A stretch of DNA of 64,000 nt, from assembly GCF_013488225.1 (NCBI RefSeq), contig NZ_CP041238.1, positions 1,513,501-1,577,500 on the forward strand. Direction: 5' to 3'. The notes beneath the pieces are model-generated. The model saw nothing but the letters and a program-made list of their open reading frames with translations, searched no databases and was not told where the DNA came from. Position 1 is the first letter of the stretch; every line of letters begins with the position of its first letter. Positions 38,963 to 46,357 of this stretch are shown in pieces. This DNA is from Sinorhizobium mexicanum (lineage in GTDB: Bacteria > Pseudomonadota > Alphaproteobacteria > Rhizobiales > Rhizobiaceae). The position numbers and the translations under genes are program-made.

Positions 38963-40783
38963 ATGGCAGTTGTTGCCGGCGGGACGATGCGCGCTCTTAA
39001 TTTTAATACGCTGCAGGTTTCAGCGCTTTTCGACTATGATTTCCGGCAACTGTCCTCGACTTCCGCGAGATATTTCGACGATGCCTCCAACTATACGCTC
39101 TTCCAAGGTAGCAATTTGACTTTCAATGCATCGGGCCAACCGACCGGTGGAATCGTCACCTCGGTCCGACATATCGTCAATGGCGGCGTCGCCCTTTCCA
39201 TCACCGGCTTCAGCATTGCTGCGACGACAGTCTATAATCGTGCCGTTGCAAATGACACACAGGGCCTTCTCGCCCTTATCCTGGCTGGCGCCGACAATCT
39301 CACGGGAACGCCGCTCGCGGATGTGCTGCTGGCCTATGCGGGCAACGACACGCTGAGAGGCGGGACGGGCAAAGACACGCTCGATGGTGGCGCCGGGCTC
39401 GACACCGCCGATTATGGTGACAAGACGGGCGCTGTCGCAGTGACCCTGGCCGGCGCGGCCAACGCCTCCGTCAGGATCGCAGGCGTTGTGGAAGACACGA
39501 TTCGCAACATCGAAAATGTTACCGGTGGCACTGGCGCCGACGTGCTCATAGGCGATGGTCTTGCCAACAGGCTAATCGGCGCGGCCGGCAATGACAGCCT
39601 CTCCGGAGCAGCGGGAAACGACACGCTGAGAGGCGGGGCGGGCAAGGACACGCTCGATGGTGGCGCCGGGCTCGACACCGCCGATTATGGTGACAAGACG
39701 GGCGCTGTCGCAGTGACCCTGGCCGGCGCGGCCAACGCCTCCGTCAGGATCGCAGGCGTTGTGGAAGACACGATCCGCAATATCGAAAACGTTACCGGTG
39801 GCGCTGGCGCCGACGTGCTCATAGGGGATGGTCTTGCCAACAGGCTAATCGGCGCGGCCGGCAATGACAGTCTCTCCGGAGCAGCGGGAAACGACACGCT
39901 GAGAGGCGGGGCGGGCAAGGACACGCTCGATGGTGGCGCTGGAGTCGATACCGCCGATTATAGCGATAAGACGGCCGCGGTCTCGGTAGCCATGGCTGGG
40001 GCAACGAACGCTGCCGTTAGTGTTGCTGGTGTTGCGGAAGACACTGTCCGCAGCATCGAGAATATTACCGGCGGCGCAGGCGCCGATGTGTTGACGGGTG
40101 ACGGATTTGCCAACAGGCTCGCCGGCGGGGTGGGCAATGATACTCTCAGGGGTGGCGGCGGCAACGACACACTCGTGGGCGGAGCCGGCAACGACAATAT
40201 GGACGGCGGCACCGGTCTCGACACCGTCGATTACAGTTCGGACGCTGCGAGTGGAGCAACCCACGGTGTCCGCGCCAATCTCCTGGGAAATAGCGCACAG
40301 AGCGGGCTCGCCGCTGACACCGTGATCGATTCGTTTGGCAACACCGATCGCGTGGCGAATATCCGCAACATCATCGGTACGCAATTTGCGGATACAATTT
40401 TTGGCGGTGCGCACAACAATGTTATTTCCGGCGGTGTGGGCAATGACTTTCTGGACGGCGAGCGCGGCAACGATACGCTGATCGGCGGTGCCGGAAACGA
40501 TACGTTCCGCTTTCATACGGCACTTGGCGCCGGCAATGTTGATACCATTGGCGACTTCTCGGTGGTGGCTGACACCATCCAGCTTGAAAATGCCGTTTTC
40601 ACGGCTTTCACCGCGACGGGCGCGATGTCAGCGGCCAGTTTCTCCGCGCACATCCTTTATAATAGTGGTACGGGCGCACTGAGCTATGACGCCAATGGAA
40701 CCGGTACGACGGGTGGTGTGACACAGTTCGCGACCCTTGGCCCCGGCCTGGCCTTAAGTTACGCTGATTTCGTGATCATATGA
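38963..40783 (+). CDS. RTX-type calcium-binding secreted protein
   Basis: The 606-residue product carries many nonapeptide repeats of the GGxGxDxLx type (for example GNDTLRGGTGKDTLDGGAG, GNDTLIGGAGNDTF), which bind calcium and fold outside the cell. There is no Sec signal. The C-terminus ends LSYADFVII, as in substrates of type I secretion. The N-terminal 110 residues contain no recognised enzyme. Residues about 130-410 are three 91-residue blocks; the first two are almost identical and the third has diverged. ATG 38963 is chosen over 38942 because GGAGG lies five bases before it. Function is unknown: adhesion, biofilm or nodulation-signalling roles are known for relatives. No transporter gene is nearby. 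Confidence 0.88.
   Translation: MAVVAGGTMRALNFNTLQVSALFDYDFRQLSSTSARYFDDASNYTLFQGSNLTFNASGQPTGGIVTSVRHIVNGGVALSITGFSIAATTVYNRAVANDTQGLLALILAGADNLTGTPLADVLLAYAGNDTLRGGTGKDTLDGGAGLDTADYGDKTGAVAVTLAGAANASVRIAGVVEDTIRNIENVTGGTGADVLIGDGLANRLIGAAGNDSLSGAAGNDTLRGGAGKDTLDGGAGLDTADYGDKTGAVAVTLAGAANASVRIAGVVEDTIRNIENVTGGAGADVLIGDGLANRLIGAAGNDSLSGAAGNDTLRGGAGKDTLDGGAGVDTADYSDKTAAVSVAMAGATNAAVSVAGVAEDTVRSIENITGGAGADVLTGDGFANRLAGGVGNDTLRGGGGNDTLVGGAGNDNMDGGTGLDTVDYSSDAASGATHGVRANLLGNSAQSGLAADTVIDSFGNTDRVANIRNIIGTQFADTIFGGAHNNVISGGVGNDFLDGERGNDTLIGGAGNDTFRFHTALGAGNVDTIGDFSVVADTIQLENAVFTAFTATGAMSAASFSAHILYNSGTGALSYDANGTGTTGGVTQFATLGPGLALSYADFVII
39351..40160 (+). repeat. tandem 273-bp coding repeats in the RTX gene
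   Basis: The segment starting CGCTGAGAGG recurs at 39351, 39624 and 39897, a constant period of 273 bases (91 codons). The first two units differ by only a few bases; the third diverges after its first third, and a further fragment is seen beyond. In-frame duplication by unequal crossing over is the simplest explanation. Confidence 0.88.
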
Positions 40784-40837
40784 TCGTCGTGTTGAGCGAT
40801 ATCCGGCGACTTTGCATCATGTTCATCGCAGCTTCTG

Positions 40838-41623
40838 CTATCTCAGGGCGTCGAGCGCCGTTGCCGCAGCCTGCATTTCCTGCCACCGGTTTTCCCGGCG
40901 ACGGAAGGCTTCCTCATCGGTTCCCCAATGCTCGATCTGCCAATCCTCGTCGACATGAGCGGCAGCCCAAGCTTCCTCTGCCGTAAGACGGCCCATGGCG
41001 AAGGCGAGCGCAAGCAGCGCCGATCCCGTGAGTGTCGTCAACGTGTGCAAGCAAGTAAGTCCGAGCGGCGTCGCGAAGGCGCGCAGGCCCTCGGCATAGG
41101 CTGAGATTGCCTCTCGAGGTTGCTCCTGGTGGATCACGCCTTCGATCAGAATGAAACGGGCGCCGAGCGAGTGAGCAGCCCAGTCCAGGATCGGGTTCCA
41201 GAGCTCGTTCTGGCGTGCGACCAGACCCTCGGGACTGTCGGCACGATAGCAAAGGAGGTCACTGCCGGCGAAACGCAGGATATCGTCGAACACTGCGCGG
41301 TGATCGAGCGCCACACCATCGATCGCGGTGTTGACAATGCGCGTGATCGGCATGGCCGCCGGATCGATGACCTCGGACTGCGCATCCCACTCGGCCGCCA
41401 GCAGGTCTGCAAGCTTACGGGTCGGAACCGCAAGCGGATGCTTGGCCGGCGTGCGTACCCGACGGCCGTCGAGAAGCACGGTCTGACCGCCGTCTTCCGC
41501 GGTATCGATGCTCACTTCCTTGTAGAAGCGCTTTGCCAGCGGCTTTTGCATCTGGATTTGTGCACGCCGTACCGGATCTTCATGGCTCAACGCGCCGCTC
41601 AATTCATCGCGTATATCAGGCAT
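40838..41623 (-). CDS. ATP12-family F1-ATPase assembly chaperone
   Basis: ATP12 proteins bind the F1 alpha subunit during ATP synthase assembly in mitochondria; alphaproteobacterial homologues are assumed to act likewise. The 261-residue sequence has the family features KRFYKEVSIDT, VLLDGRRVRTPAKHPL, AAEWDAQ, PITRIVNTAIDGV and SDLLCYRADSPEGLVARQNELWNPILDW. It starts inside the end of the upstream HAD gene (eight-base overlap) and is last in a minus-strand run from the pseudouridine synthase. It converges on the RTX gene. Confidence 0.93.
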   Translation of the reverse strand: MPDIRDELSGALSHEDPVRRAQIQMQKPLAKRFYKEVSIDTAEDGGQTVLLDGRRVRTPAKHPLAVPTRKLADLLAAEWDAQSEVIDPAAMPITRIVNTAIDGVALDHRAVFDDILRFAGSDLLCYRADSPEGLVARQNELWNPILDWAAHSLGARFILIEGVIHQEQPREAISAYAEGLRAFATPLGLTCLHTLTTLTGSALLALAFAMGRLTAEEAWAAAHVDEDWQIEHWGTDEEAFRRRENRWQEMQAAATALDALR

Positions 41624-42281
41624 GGTTGCGCTCCATCCATTCGATTATGTCTCCCGGCACGTGGACTACGTGGCCGGCGCCGGCTTCGATCAGGGCCGGT
41701 ACGCTTGCGTAACCCCAGGCGACCCCGAGTGCATGCGCGCCCGCCGCCTTCGCCATCTGCATATCGTAGATGGCGTCACCGATCACGATCGTGTCCCTCG
41801 CGTCAACGCCGGCCTCCGCACAGCATTCCATGACCATGGCCGGGTGCGGCTTGGACGGGCAGTCGTCGGCGGTCCGGGAAACGAAGAAGATCTTGTCGAA
41901 GCCATGGGTAGCCGAAATATGGGTGAGACCTCGCCGCGATTTTCCGGTAACGGCGCCGATCAGCAATTCATCGCGCGCGGCGAGCGTCTGCAACATCTCG
42001 GCAATGCCGGGAAACAGTGCTTCTTGAAAGCCAGCTTCAGCCCGCACCGAAGCGAAGATCTCCTTGTAATGTGCCGTCATTGTGACCGCATGATCGTCGA
42101 CATGTTCACGCCCCAACAGGCGGGCGATCGCGATGTCGAGCGTCAAGCCGATGATCGTCTTGGTCGCCTCGGTCGTCGGGCGGGGATGGTCAAAGGCCTC
42201 AAAAGTGCGGGCCATTACTTCATGGATCAGCCCGACGCTGTCGACCAGCGTCCCGCCGCAGTCAAATAGGACGAGCTTCAT
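41616..42281 (-). CDS. HAD-superfamily hydrolase with altered motif I
   Basis: The 221-residue product resembles phosphoglycolate-phosphatase-like HAD enzymes: motif I at residues 7-11, a helical cap (about 15-85), motif II TGKSRRGL (threonine), then motif III lysine in CPSKPHPAM and motif IV GDAIYDMQMA. Motif I reads DCGGT, whereas the phosphatases have DxDGT. The second aspartate, the general acid/base, is thus glycine (Gly9, codon GGC, one base from GAC). Activity may be lost or changed. The start ATG 42281 shares one base with the upstream rluC-type stop. Confidence 0.9.
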   Translation of the reverse strand: MKLVLFDCGGTLVDSVGLIHEVMARTFEAFDHPRPTTEATKTIIGLTLDIAIARLLGREHVDDHAVTMTAHYKEIFASVRAEAGFQEALFPGIAEMLQTLAARDELLIGAVTGKSRRGLTHISATHGFDKIFFVSRTADDCPSKPHPAMVMECCAEAGVDARDTIVIGDAIYDMQMAKAAGAHALGVAWGYASVPALIEAGAGHVVHVPGDIIEWMERNHA

Positions 42282-43279
42282 CAATCTTCCTCGTGGGCGG
42301 CGTTCTCGTCGAAGCCGAGCAGGTTCCAGCTCTGCACCATGTGAGGGGGCAGGGGGGCCGTGACCTTCAGTCGACCGCCGTTCGGATGCGGAATATCGAT
42401 ATGACGGGCGTGCAAATGCAGCCGATTCTGGACGCCGCCGGGGAAGGTCCAGTTGATGTCCGCCTCGAAGTATTTCGGATCGCCGATGATCGGGTGGCCG
42501 ATGTGGGCGGCGTGGACGCGGAGTTGGTGCGTGCGGCCGGTATAGGGCTCCATTTCGAGCCAAGCCAGATTTTGCCCCGCCTGCTCGACGATGCGGTAGT
42601 AGGAAATCGCGTGGTCCGCGCCCTCGTCGCCGTGTTTGGCGATCCGCATGCGGTCGCCGTCCGGCGTCTGTTCCTTGACGAGCCAGGTGGAAATGCGGTC
42701 CTCGCGCTTGCGCGGCACGCCCTTGACCACGGCCCAATAGGTCTTCTTGGTGTCGCGCTCGCGGAAGGCGGCGGTCAATTGCTGTGCAGCGCCGCGCGTG
42801 CGGGCGATGACGAGAACGCCCGATGTGTCGCGGTCGAGACGGTGCACCAGTCGTGGTTTTTCACCCTTCTGGTTCGTCCACGCTTCGAGCATCTTGTCGA
42901 TATGGCGGCTGACGCCGGAACCGCCTTGCACCGCAAGGCCGGCGGGCTTGTTGAGCACGATTACCTTGGCGTCTTCATGGAGCACCATGCGCGACAGCAG
43001 TTCAGCATCGGGCGAATGGCGCAGGTCCCGACCGCCGATCGGGCCTGTCTTCGTGTCCTTGGCATCGACGCCGAGAGGCGGAATGCGGATCGTCTGGCCC
43101 GGCTGCACACGCGTATCCGATTTTGCGCGGGCACCATCCACGCGGATCTGGCCGGAACGCAGCAACTTTTGCAACGGTCCGAATCCGAGTCCGGGAAAAT
43201 GCACCTTGAACCAGCGGTCGAGGCGCATTCCCGCCTCGTCGCCGTCCACTTGCCTGTGTTCTATGCCTGCCATCTGCAA
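42281..43279 (-). CDS. RluA-family 23S rRNA pseudouridine synthase (RluC/RluD type)
   Basis: The enzyme isomerises specific uridines in large-subunit rRNA. The 332-residue protein has an N-terminal S4 RNA-binding domain (about residues 17-75) and the catalytic domain with HRLDRDTSG, where Asp149 is the nucleophile, and EPYTGRTHQLRVH. The S4 domain excludes RluA. RluC is the likelier subtype but RluD cannot be excluded. Two RIME units lie directly upstream. It shares the base at 42281 with the HAD gene start, so the run is one operon. A start at 43273 (second Met) is also possible. Confidence 0.92.
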   Translation of the reverse strand: MQMAGIEHRQVDGDEAGMRLDRWFKVHFPGLGFGPLQKLLRSGQIRVDGARAKSDTRVQPGQTIRIPPLGVDAKDTKTGPIGGRDLRHSPDAELLSRMVLHEDAKVIVLNKPAGLAVQGGSGVSRHIDKMLEAWTNQKGEKPRLVHRLDRDTSGVLVIARTRGAAQQLTAAFRERDTKKTYWAVVKGVPRKREDRISTWLVKEQTPDGDRMRIAKHGDEGADHAISYYRIVEQAGQNLAWLEMEPYTGRTHQLRVHAAHIGHPIIGDPKYFEADINWTFPGGVQNRLHLHARHIDIPHPNGGRLKVTAPLPPHMVQSWNLLGFDENAAHEED

Positions 43280-43292
43280 AAATCCTGTTCTT

Positions 43293-43397
43293 CTACAGCG
43301 CCGCGCGTCTTATCAGACGCGCAAAGGACGCTGTAGCACTTTGAATTGCTGCATGTTTTTATCCTTAAATCGGATCCGGTTTAAGGATACATGCAGG
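43293..43397 (-). repeat. RIME-type paired palindrome (copy 2)
   Basis: Complete unit: CTACAGCG...CGCTGTAG palindrome (43293-43336), the linker CACTTTGAATTG, then the GCATGTTTTTATCCTTAAA...TTTAAGGATACATGC palindrome up to 43397. It lies between rluC and crcB. Confidence 0.8.
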
Positions 43398-43452
43398 AGC
43401 GCCGCGCGTCTTATCCAACGCGCAAAGGGCGCTGTAGCACTTTGAATTGCTG
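43398..43452 (-). repeat. RIME-type half unit (copy 3)
   Basis: A second first-palindrome plus linker (AGCGCCGCGCGTC...GGGCGCTGTAG then CACTTTGAATTGCTGG) follows copy 2 directly, without the second palindrome. This is the mosaic arrangement typical of the family. Confidence 0.75.
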
Positions 43453-43455
43453 GCT

Positions 43456-43833
43456 TTAGACCATTGCGCGCATCAGGGCCAGTCCGGCGAAGACCGCAAG
43501 AATGGAAAGAACGACGCTTGCCAGAATGTAGGCGATGCCGAGCGCCGGTTGGCCGTGCTCCAGCAGTGTTATCGCGTCCAGCGAAAAGGCGGAGAATGTG
43601 GTGTAGCCCCCAAGCACGCCCGTGATCAGGAAGACGCGCATTTCCGGAGACGCCCCCATCTTGTGCATGATCAACTCCGCCAGGAAACCGATTAGGAACG
43701 AGCCGCTGACATTGACCGACAAGGTGCCCCACGGAAAGGCGGGCCCGAGACGATGGAGCGTCCAGAGGCCGACGAGATAACGTAGCACGGAGCCCAGCGC
43801 GCCACCGGCGCCGACGAGCAGGATATGGAACAT
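43456..43833 (-). CDS. crcB: fluoride ion channel CrcB/FluC
   Basis: FluC is a small dual-topology dimeric channel that expels fluoride. The 125-residue product has four hydrophobic helices and the signatures GGALGSVLRY, VNVSGSF and GGYTTFSAFS, which hold the pore asparagine and phenylalanines. The frame is open upstream to 43908, but ATG 43833 gives the normal N-terminus MFHILLVGAGG. No fluoride riboswitch was recognised upstream. It converges on a RIME pair. Confidence 0.94.
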   Translation of the reverse strand: MFHILLVGAGGALGSVLRYLVGLWTLHRLGPAFPWGTLSVNVSGSFLIGFLAELIMHKMGASPEMRVFLITGVLGGYTTFSAFSLDAITLLEHGQPALGIAYILASVVLSILAVFAGLALMRAMV

Positions 43834-43889
43834 GAAGCCGATTTCCGTTGGGCTAGATGAAGATGGTGACTGCGAGACGAGGACGCCAC

Positions 43890-43926
43890 GCGACCGCTGC
43901 AAAACCATTCGTTAAGCGGCGGTCGC
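43890..43926. repeat. 11-bp inverted repeat between crcB and the DUF1883 gene
   Basis: GCGACCGCTGC (43890-43900) pairs with GCGGCGGTCGC (43916-43926), with one G-T pair and a 15-base loop. It lies in the divergent spacer, so it might be an operator or part of a leader. Confidence 0.4.
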
Positions 43927-43971
43927 TAGCATTGTGAGAAATGTCTTATGTAGTTTCTGGTCCCGGTGGCG

Positions 43972-44283
43972 ATGATAAAACGAGCATTGAACTATACGCA
44001 TTACGACCTCAAGGAACAAAGGGCCGGAACGACGATCGAAGTGACGCTGTCCGCCGTCGCCAACGTCCGGCTGATGACCGCCGACAACTTCACCCGATAC
44101 CGGGAGACGTTGAAGCATCAGTTTCTTGGCGGCGTGGCGCGAAAATCGCCATTTCGCATGATGATTCCGGAGACCGCCCATTGGCATCTCGTCATCGACA
44201 TGGAAGGTCACCACGGGCTCGCCCAGTCGAGCGTCCGCTTGGTCGAGACGGCTGGCCAGCCACGCTTCCAATCCATGTCGTGA
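43972..44283 (+). CDS. DUF1883 domain protein
   Basis: The 103-residue product matches the small DUF1883 family: YTHYDLKEQRAGTTIEVTLS, ANVRLMTADNF, then FRMMIPETAHWHLVIDMEG. The family is cytoplasmic and uncharacterised; in some proteins it is linked to TIR-type domains, but no such domain is present here. The start is uncertain: GTG 43966 is in frame and neither candidate has a well-spaced ribosome-binding site. It is divergent from crcB and convergent with fghA. Confidence 0.8.
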   Translation: MIKRALNYTHYDLKEQRAGTTIEVTLSAVANVRLMTADNFTRYRETLKHQFLGGVARKSPFRMMIPETAHWHLVIDMEGHHGLAQSSVRLVETAGQPRFQSMS

Positions 44284-44302
44284 CGACAGCGCCGCGCGAC
44301 TT

Positions 44303-45136
44303 TCAACCGAGCCGCTCGGCATGCCACTTCAGATGATCGTCCATGAAGGTCGATATGAAGTAGTAGGAATGGTCGTAACGCTCATGCATCCGGAGCGTCA
44401 GCCCGATTCCGGTTCCCTTTGCCGCCTCCTCGAACAGCCAGGGGCGCAAGCCACTCTCAAGAAATCCGTCCGCCTTGCCCTGGTCGATCAGGAACTCCGG
44501 GAAGCGCGCCCCGTCCTTGACCAATGCACAGGCATCATACTGGCGCCAGTTGGATTTGTCTGGGCCAAGGTATTTTTCGAAGGCGCCGACCGACCAGTCG
44601 GCCGTCGACGGCTCCACGATCGGCGCAAAGGCCGAGCAGCTCTTGAACCGCTCCGGGTTCTTGAGAGCCATCGTCATCGCTCCATGCCCGCCCATCGAAT
44701 GGCCGAAAATGCCCTGGCGACTCATATCCATGCGGAAATGCTGGCTGGCGAAGGCGGGTAGCTCCTCGGTGATGTACGTGTACATGTGATAATGTTCGGC
44801 CCAGGGCGTTTCCGTTGCGTCGAGATAGAAGCCGGCGCCCTTGCCCATTTGCCAGTTGGTCAGTTCGTCCGGCACGTCGCTGCCACGCGGACTTGTATCC
44901 GGGCACACGATGATGAGGCCGAGCTCCGAGGCCATGCGGCGGTATTCTCCCTTTTCCATCACGTTCGCGTGGGTGCAGGTGAGGCCGGACAGGTACCATA
45001 GAACAGGGCGCGGCTCGCTGATCGCTTGCGGCGGCACATAGACGGCAAAGGTCATTTCGCCCTTGCAGGCGGCGGAATCATGGGAGAAGACGCCCTGCAT
45101 GCCGCCAAAGGCCGTGTTTTGCGAGATAATTTTCAT
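44303..45136 (-). CDS. fghA: S-formylglutathione hydrolase
   Basis: This esterase hydrolyses S-formylglutathione to formate and glutathione, the second step of glutathione-dependent formaldehyde detoxification. The 277-residue alpha/beta hydrolase has the nucleophile Ser147 in GHSMGGHG, the conserved Cys54 in SGLTCTHAN, and the histidine in RYDHSYYF. The first enzyme of the route, adhC, is 1.2 kb upstream on the same strand, with two unrelated genes between. AGGAGAG lies before ATG 45136. Confidence 0.95.
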   Translation of the reverse strand: MKIISQNTAFGGMQGVFSHDSAACKGEMTFAVYVPPQAISEPRPVLWYLSGLTCTHANVMEKGEYRRMASELGLIIVCPDTSPRGSDVPDELTNWQMGKGAGFYLDATETPWAEHYHMYTYITEELPAFASQHFRMDMSRQGIFGHSMGGHGAMTMALKNPERFKSCSAFAPIVEPSTADWSVGAFEKYLGPDKSNWRQYDACALVKDGARFPEFLIDQGKADGFLESGLRPWLFEEAAKGTGIGLTLRMHERYDHSYYFISTFMDDHLKWHAERLG

Positions 45137-45163
45137 GAGACTCTCCTTGAAATGGATCAGGCG

Positions 45164-45811
45164 TCAGCCAGCCAGTTGGACAGCCGCGTTGACGGCCGCT
45201 GCGACCAGTACGGTGTTGAAGAAGAAGGAAACGACGGCATGCGCCAGATTGATCCGGCGCATCGTCGTTGTGGTGATCGCCACATCTGATGTTTGCGCAG
45301 TCATGCCGATGACGAAGGCAAAATAGAGAAAGTCATAACCGCAGGGCATGTCCGTTTCCGGAAACATCAGTCCGCGTGCTGGCTGCATCGGCTGGCGGCT
45401 TTCATCGGCCAACCAATAGACGTGCGCGTAATGCATTGCCGCCATGGTGTGGATCGTCGCCCAGCCGAGTCCTACGGAAGCGAAGGCGAGGGGCAGCTCG
45501 AAGGCAGTGCCCTGGTCCTGTCGATTGAGCGCCAGGAAAAGCGACAGAAGCGCCACGGCAGCCGCAGCAAGCGTGACCAGAAAAATCACCGCTTCAGGTT
45601 CGTCGGTGCTATGCGCGTGATGTTCGAGATAGGTTCCGGTCAAGCGCCTGAGCCGCACGACCGCCTTGATAAGATATACACAGAAGAATGTGATTGCCGC
45701 GATTTCCACGGAGAAACGCGGAACAACCGCCAACGAGACCGGCAGGCTCACCAAGGCGCAACAAAGCGCAACGTAGAATGGCCAATGTCGCAGCCGTGTC
45801 TTCCGTGTCAT
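45164..45811 (-). CDS. DUF1345 integral membrane protein
   Basis: The 215-residue product has about five hydrophobic helices and the DUF1345 features HHAHSTDEPEAVIFLVTLAAA, WATIHTMAAMHYAHVYW and CGYDFLYFAFVIGMTAQTSDVAIT. The function of the family is unknown. The frame is open 35 codons upstream, overlapping yaiI, but ATG 45811 gives the usual basic N-terminus followed by the first helix. It starts 28 bases after yaiI and is 27 bases before fghA, so all may share one transcript. Confidence 0.88.
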   Translation of the reverse strand: MTRKTRLRHWPFYVALCCALVSLPVSLAVVPRFSVEIAAITFFCVYLIKAVVRLRRLTGTYLEHHAHSTDEPEAVIFLVTLAAAAVALLSLFLALNRQDQGTAFELPLAFASVGLGWATIHTMAAMHYAHVYWLADESRQPMQPARGLMFPETDMPCGYDFLYFAFVIGMTAQTSDVAITTTTMRRINLAHAVVSFFFNTVLVAAAVNAAVQLAG

Positions 45812-45839
45812 AGAGCGGCCCCTGTGGATCCTCGCGCGC

Positions 45840-46280
45840 TCATCTTTTGGCTTGACGGCAAAGCCGGTCAAGAGTGACCAGGAAGGCTGAGCGATCCTTT
45901 GGCGTGAAGGCTGCATTATAGCCCTTGCTTTCGCCGGTTTCCCTTAGGTGTGCGCCAAGGTCGCGCATGGCCGAGGCCATGCCGATGTTGCTCTTGTCGA
46001 AGAGCCGGCCGGTGGGTCCGGTGACGAGAGCACCAGCGGCAACGCAGCGTGCGGCGAGCGGGACGTCCGCTGTAATCACGATGTCGCCTTCTCCTGCGCG
46101 TTCGGCGATCCAATTGTCCGCCGCGTCGAAGCCTGCCGAAACGATGACGTTGTGCACCATCGGGTCTCGCGACGGGCGCAGGCCGGAATTGGCGACGAAC
46201 GTCACCTCGAAGGCGTGGCGCTCCGCGACCTTCAGGATTTCCGCCTTCACAGGACAGGCGTCGGCATCGACGAAGATCAT
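45840..46280 (-). CDS. UPF0178/YaiI family protein
   Basis: The 146-residue protein belongs to the YaiI/YqxD (DUF188) family: IFVDADACPVKAEILKVA at the N-terminus, then FVANSGLR, VSAGFDAADNWIAE, DIVITADVPLAARCV and RLFDKSNIG. The acidic residues resemble a PIN-like metal site, hence suspected nuclease activity, unproven. A GTG at 46289 is in frame, but its GGAG is only two bases away; ATG 46280 is chosen. Confidence 0.9.
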   Translation of the reverse strand: MIFVDADACPVKAEILKVAERHAFEVTFVANSGLRPSRDPMVHNVIVSAGFDAADNWIAERAGEGDIVITADVPLAARCVAAGALVTGPTGRLFDKSNIGMASAMRDLGAHLRETGESKGYNAAFTPKDRSAFLVTLDRLCRQAKR

Positions 46281-46302
46281 CTCGTACACATCTCCTGACA
46301 GT

Positions 46303-46336
46303 CAAAAAGCACCGGAATTCAATCGATTCCGATGCT
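46303..46336 (-). terminator. intrinsic terminator after adhC
   Basis: On the minus strand AGCATCGGAAT and ATTCCGGTGCT form an 11-pair stem (one G-T) around a seven-base loop, followed by TTTTT (plus-strand A run 46304-46308). It lies 22 bases past the adhC stop and separates it from yaiI. Confidence 0.75.
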
Positions 46337-46357
46337 CTTTTGATCAAGGCCGGTGGC

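Noticed and set aside
39351..40160. direct repeats as a CRISPR array
   Set aside because: The 273-bp repeats are contiguous, in frame and encode RTX motifs; there are no spacers or cas genes.
43293..43452. RIME palindromes as insertion-sequence ends
   Set aside because: There is no transposase between or beside copies, no target duplications are evident, and the units are themselves the repeated element.
43834..43971. fluoride riboswitch upstream of crcB
   Set aside because: The minus-strand leader was read for the conserved GGxGATGG and CTGATGxCTCC elements and neither is present.
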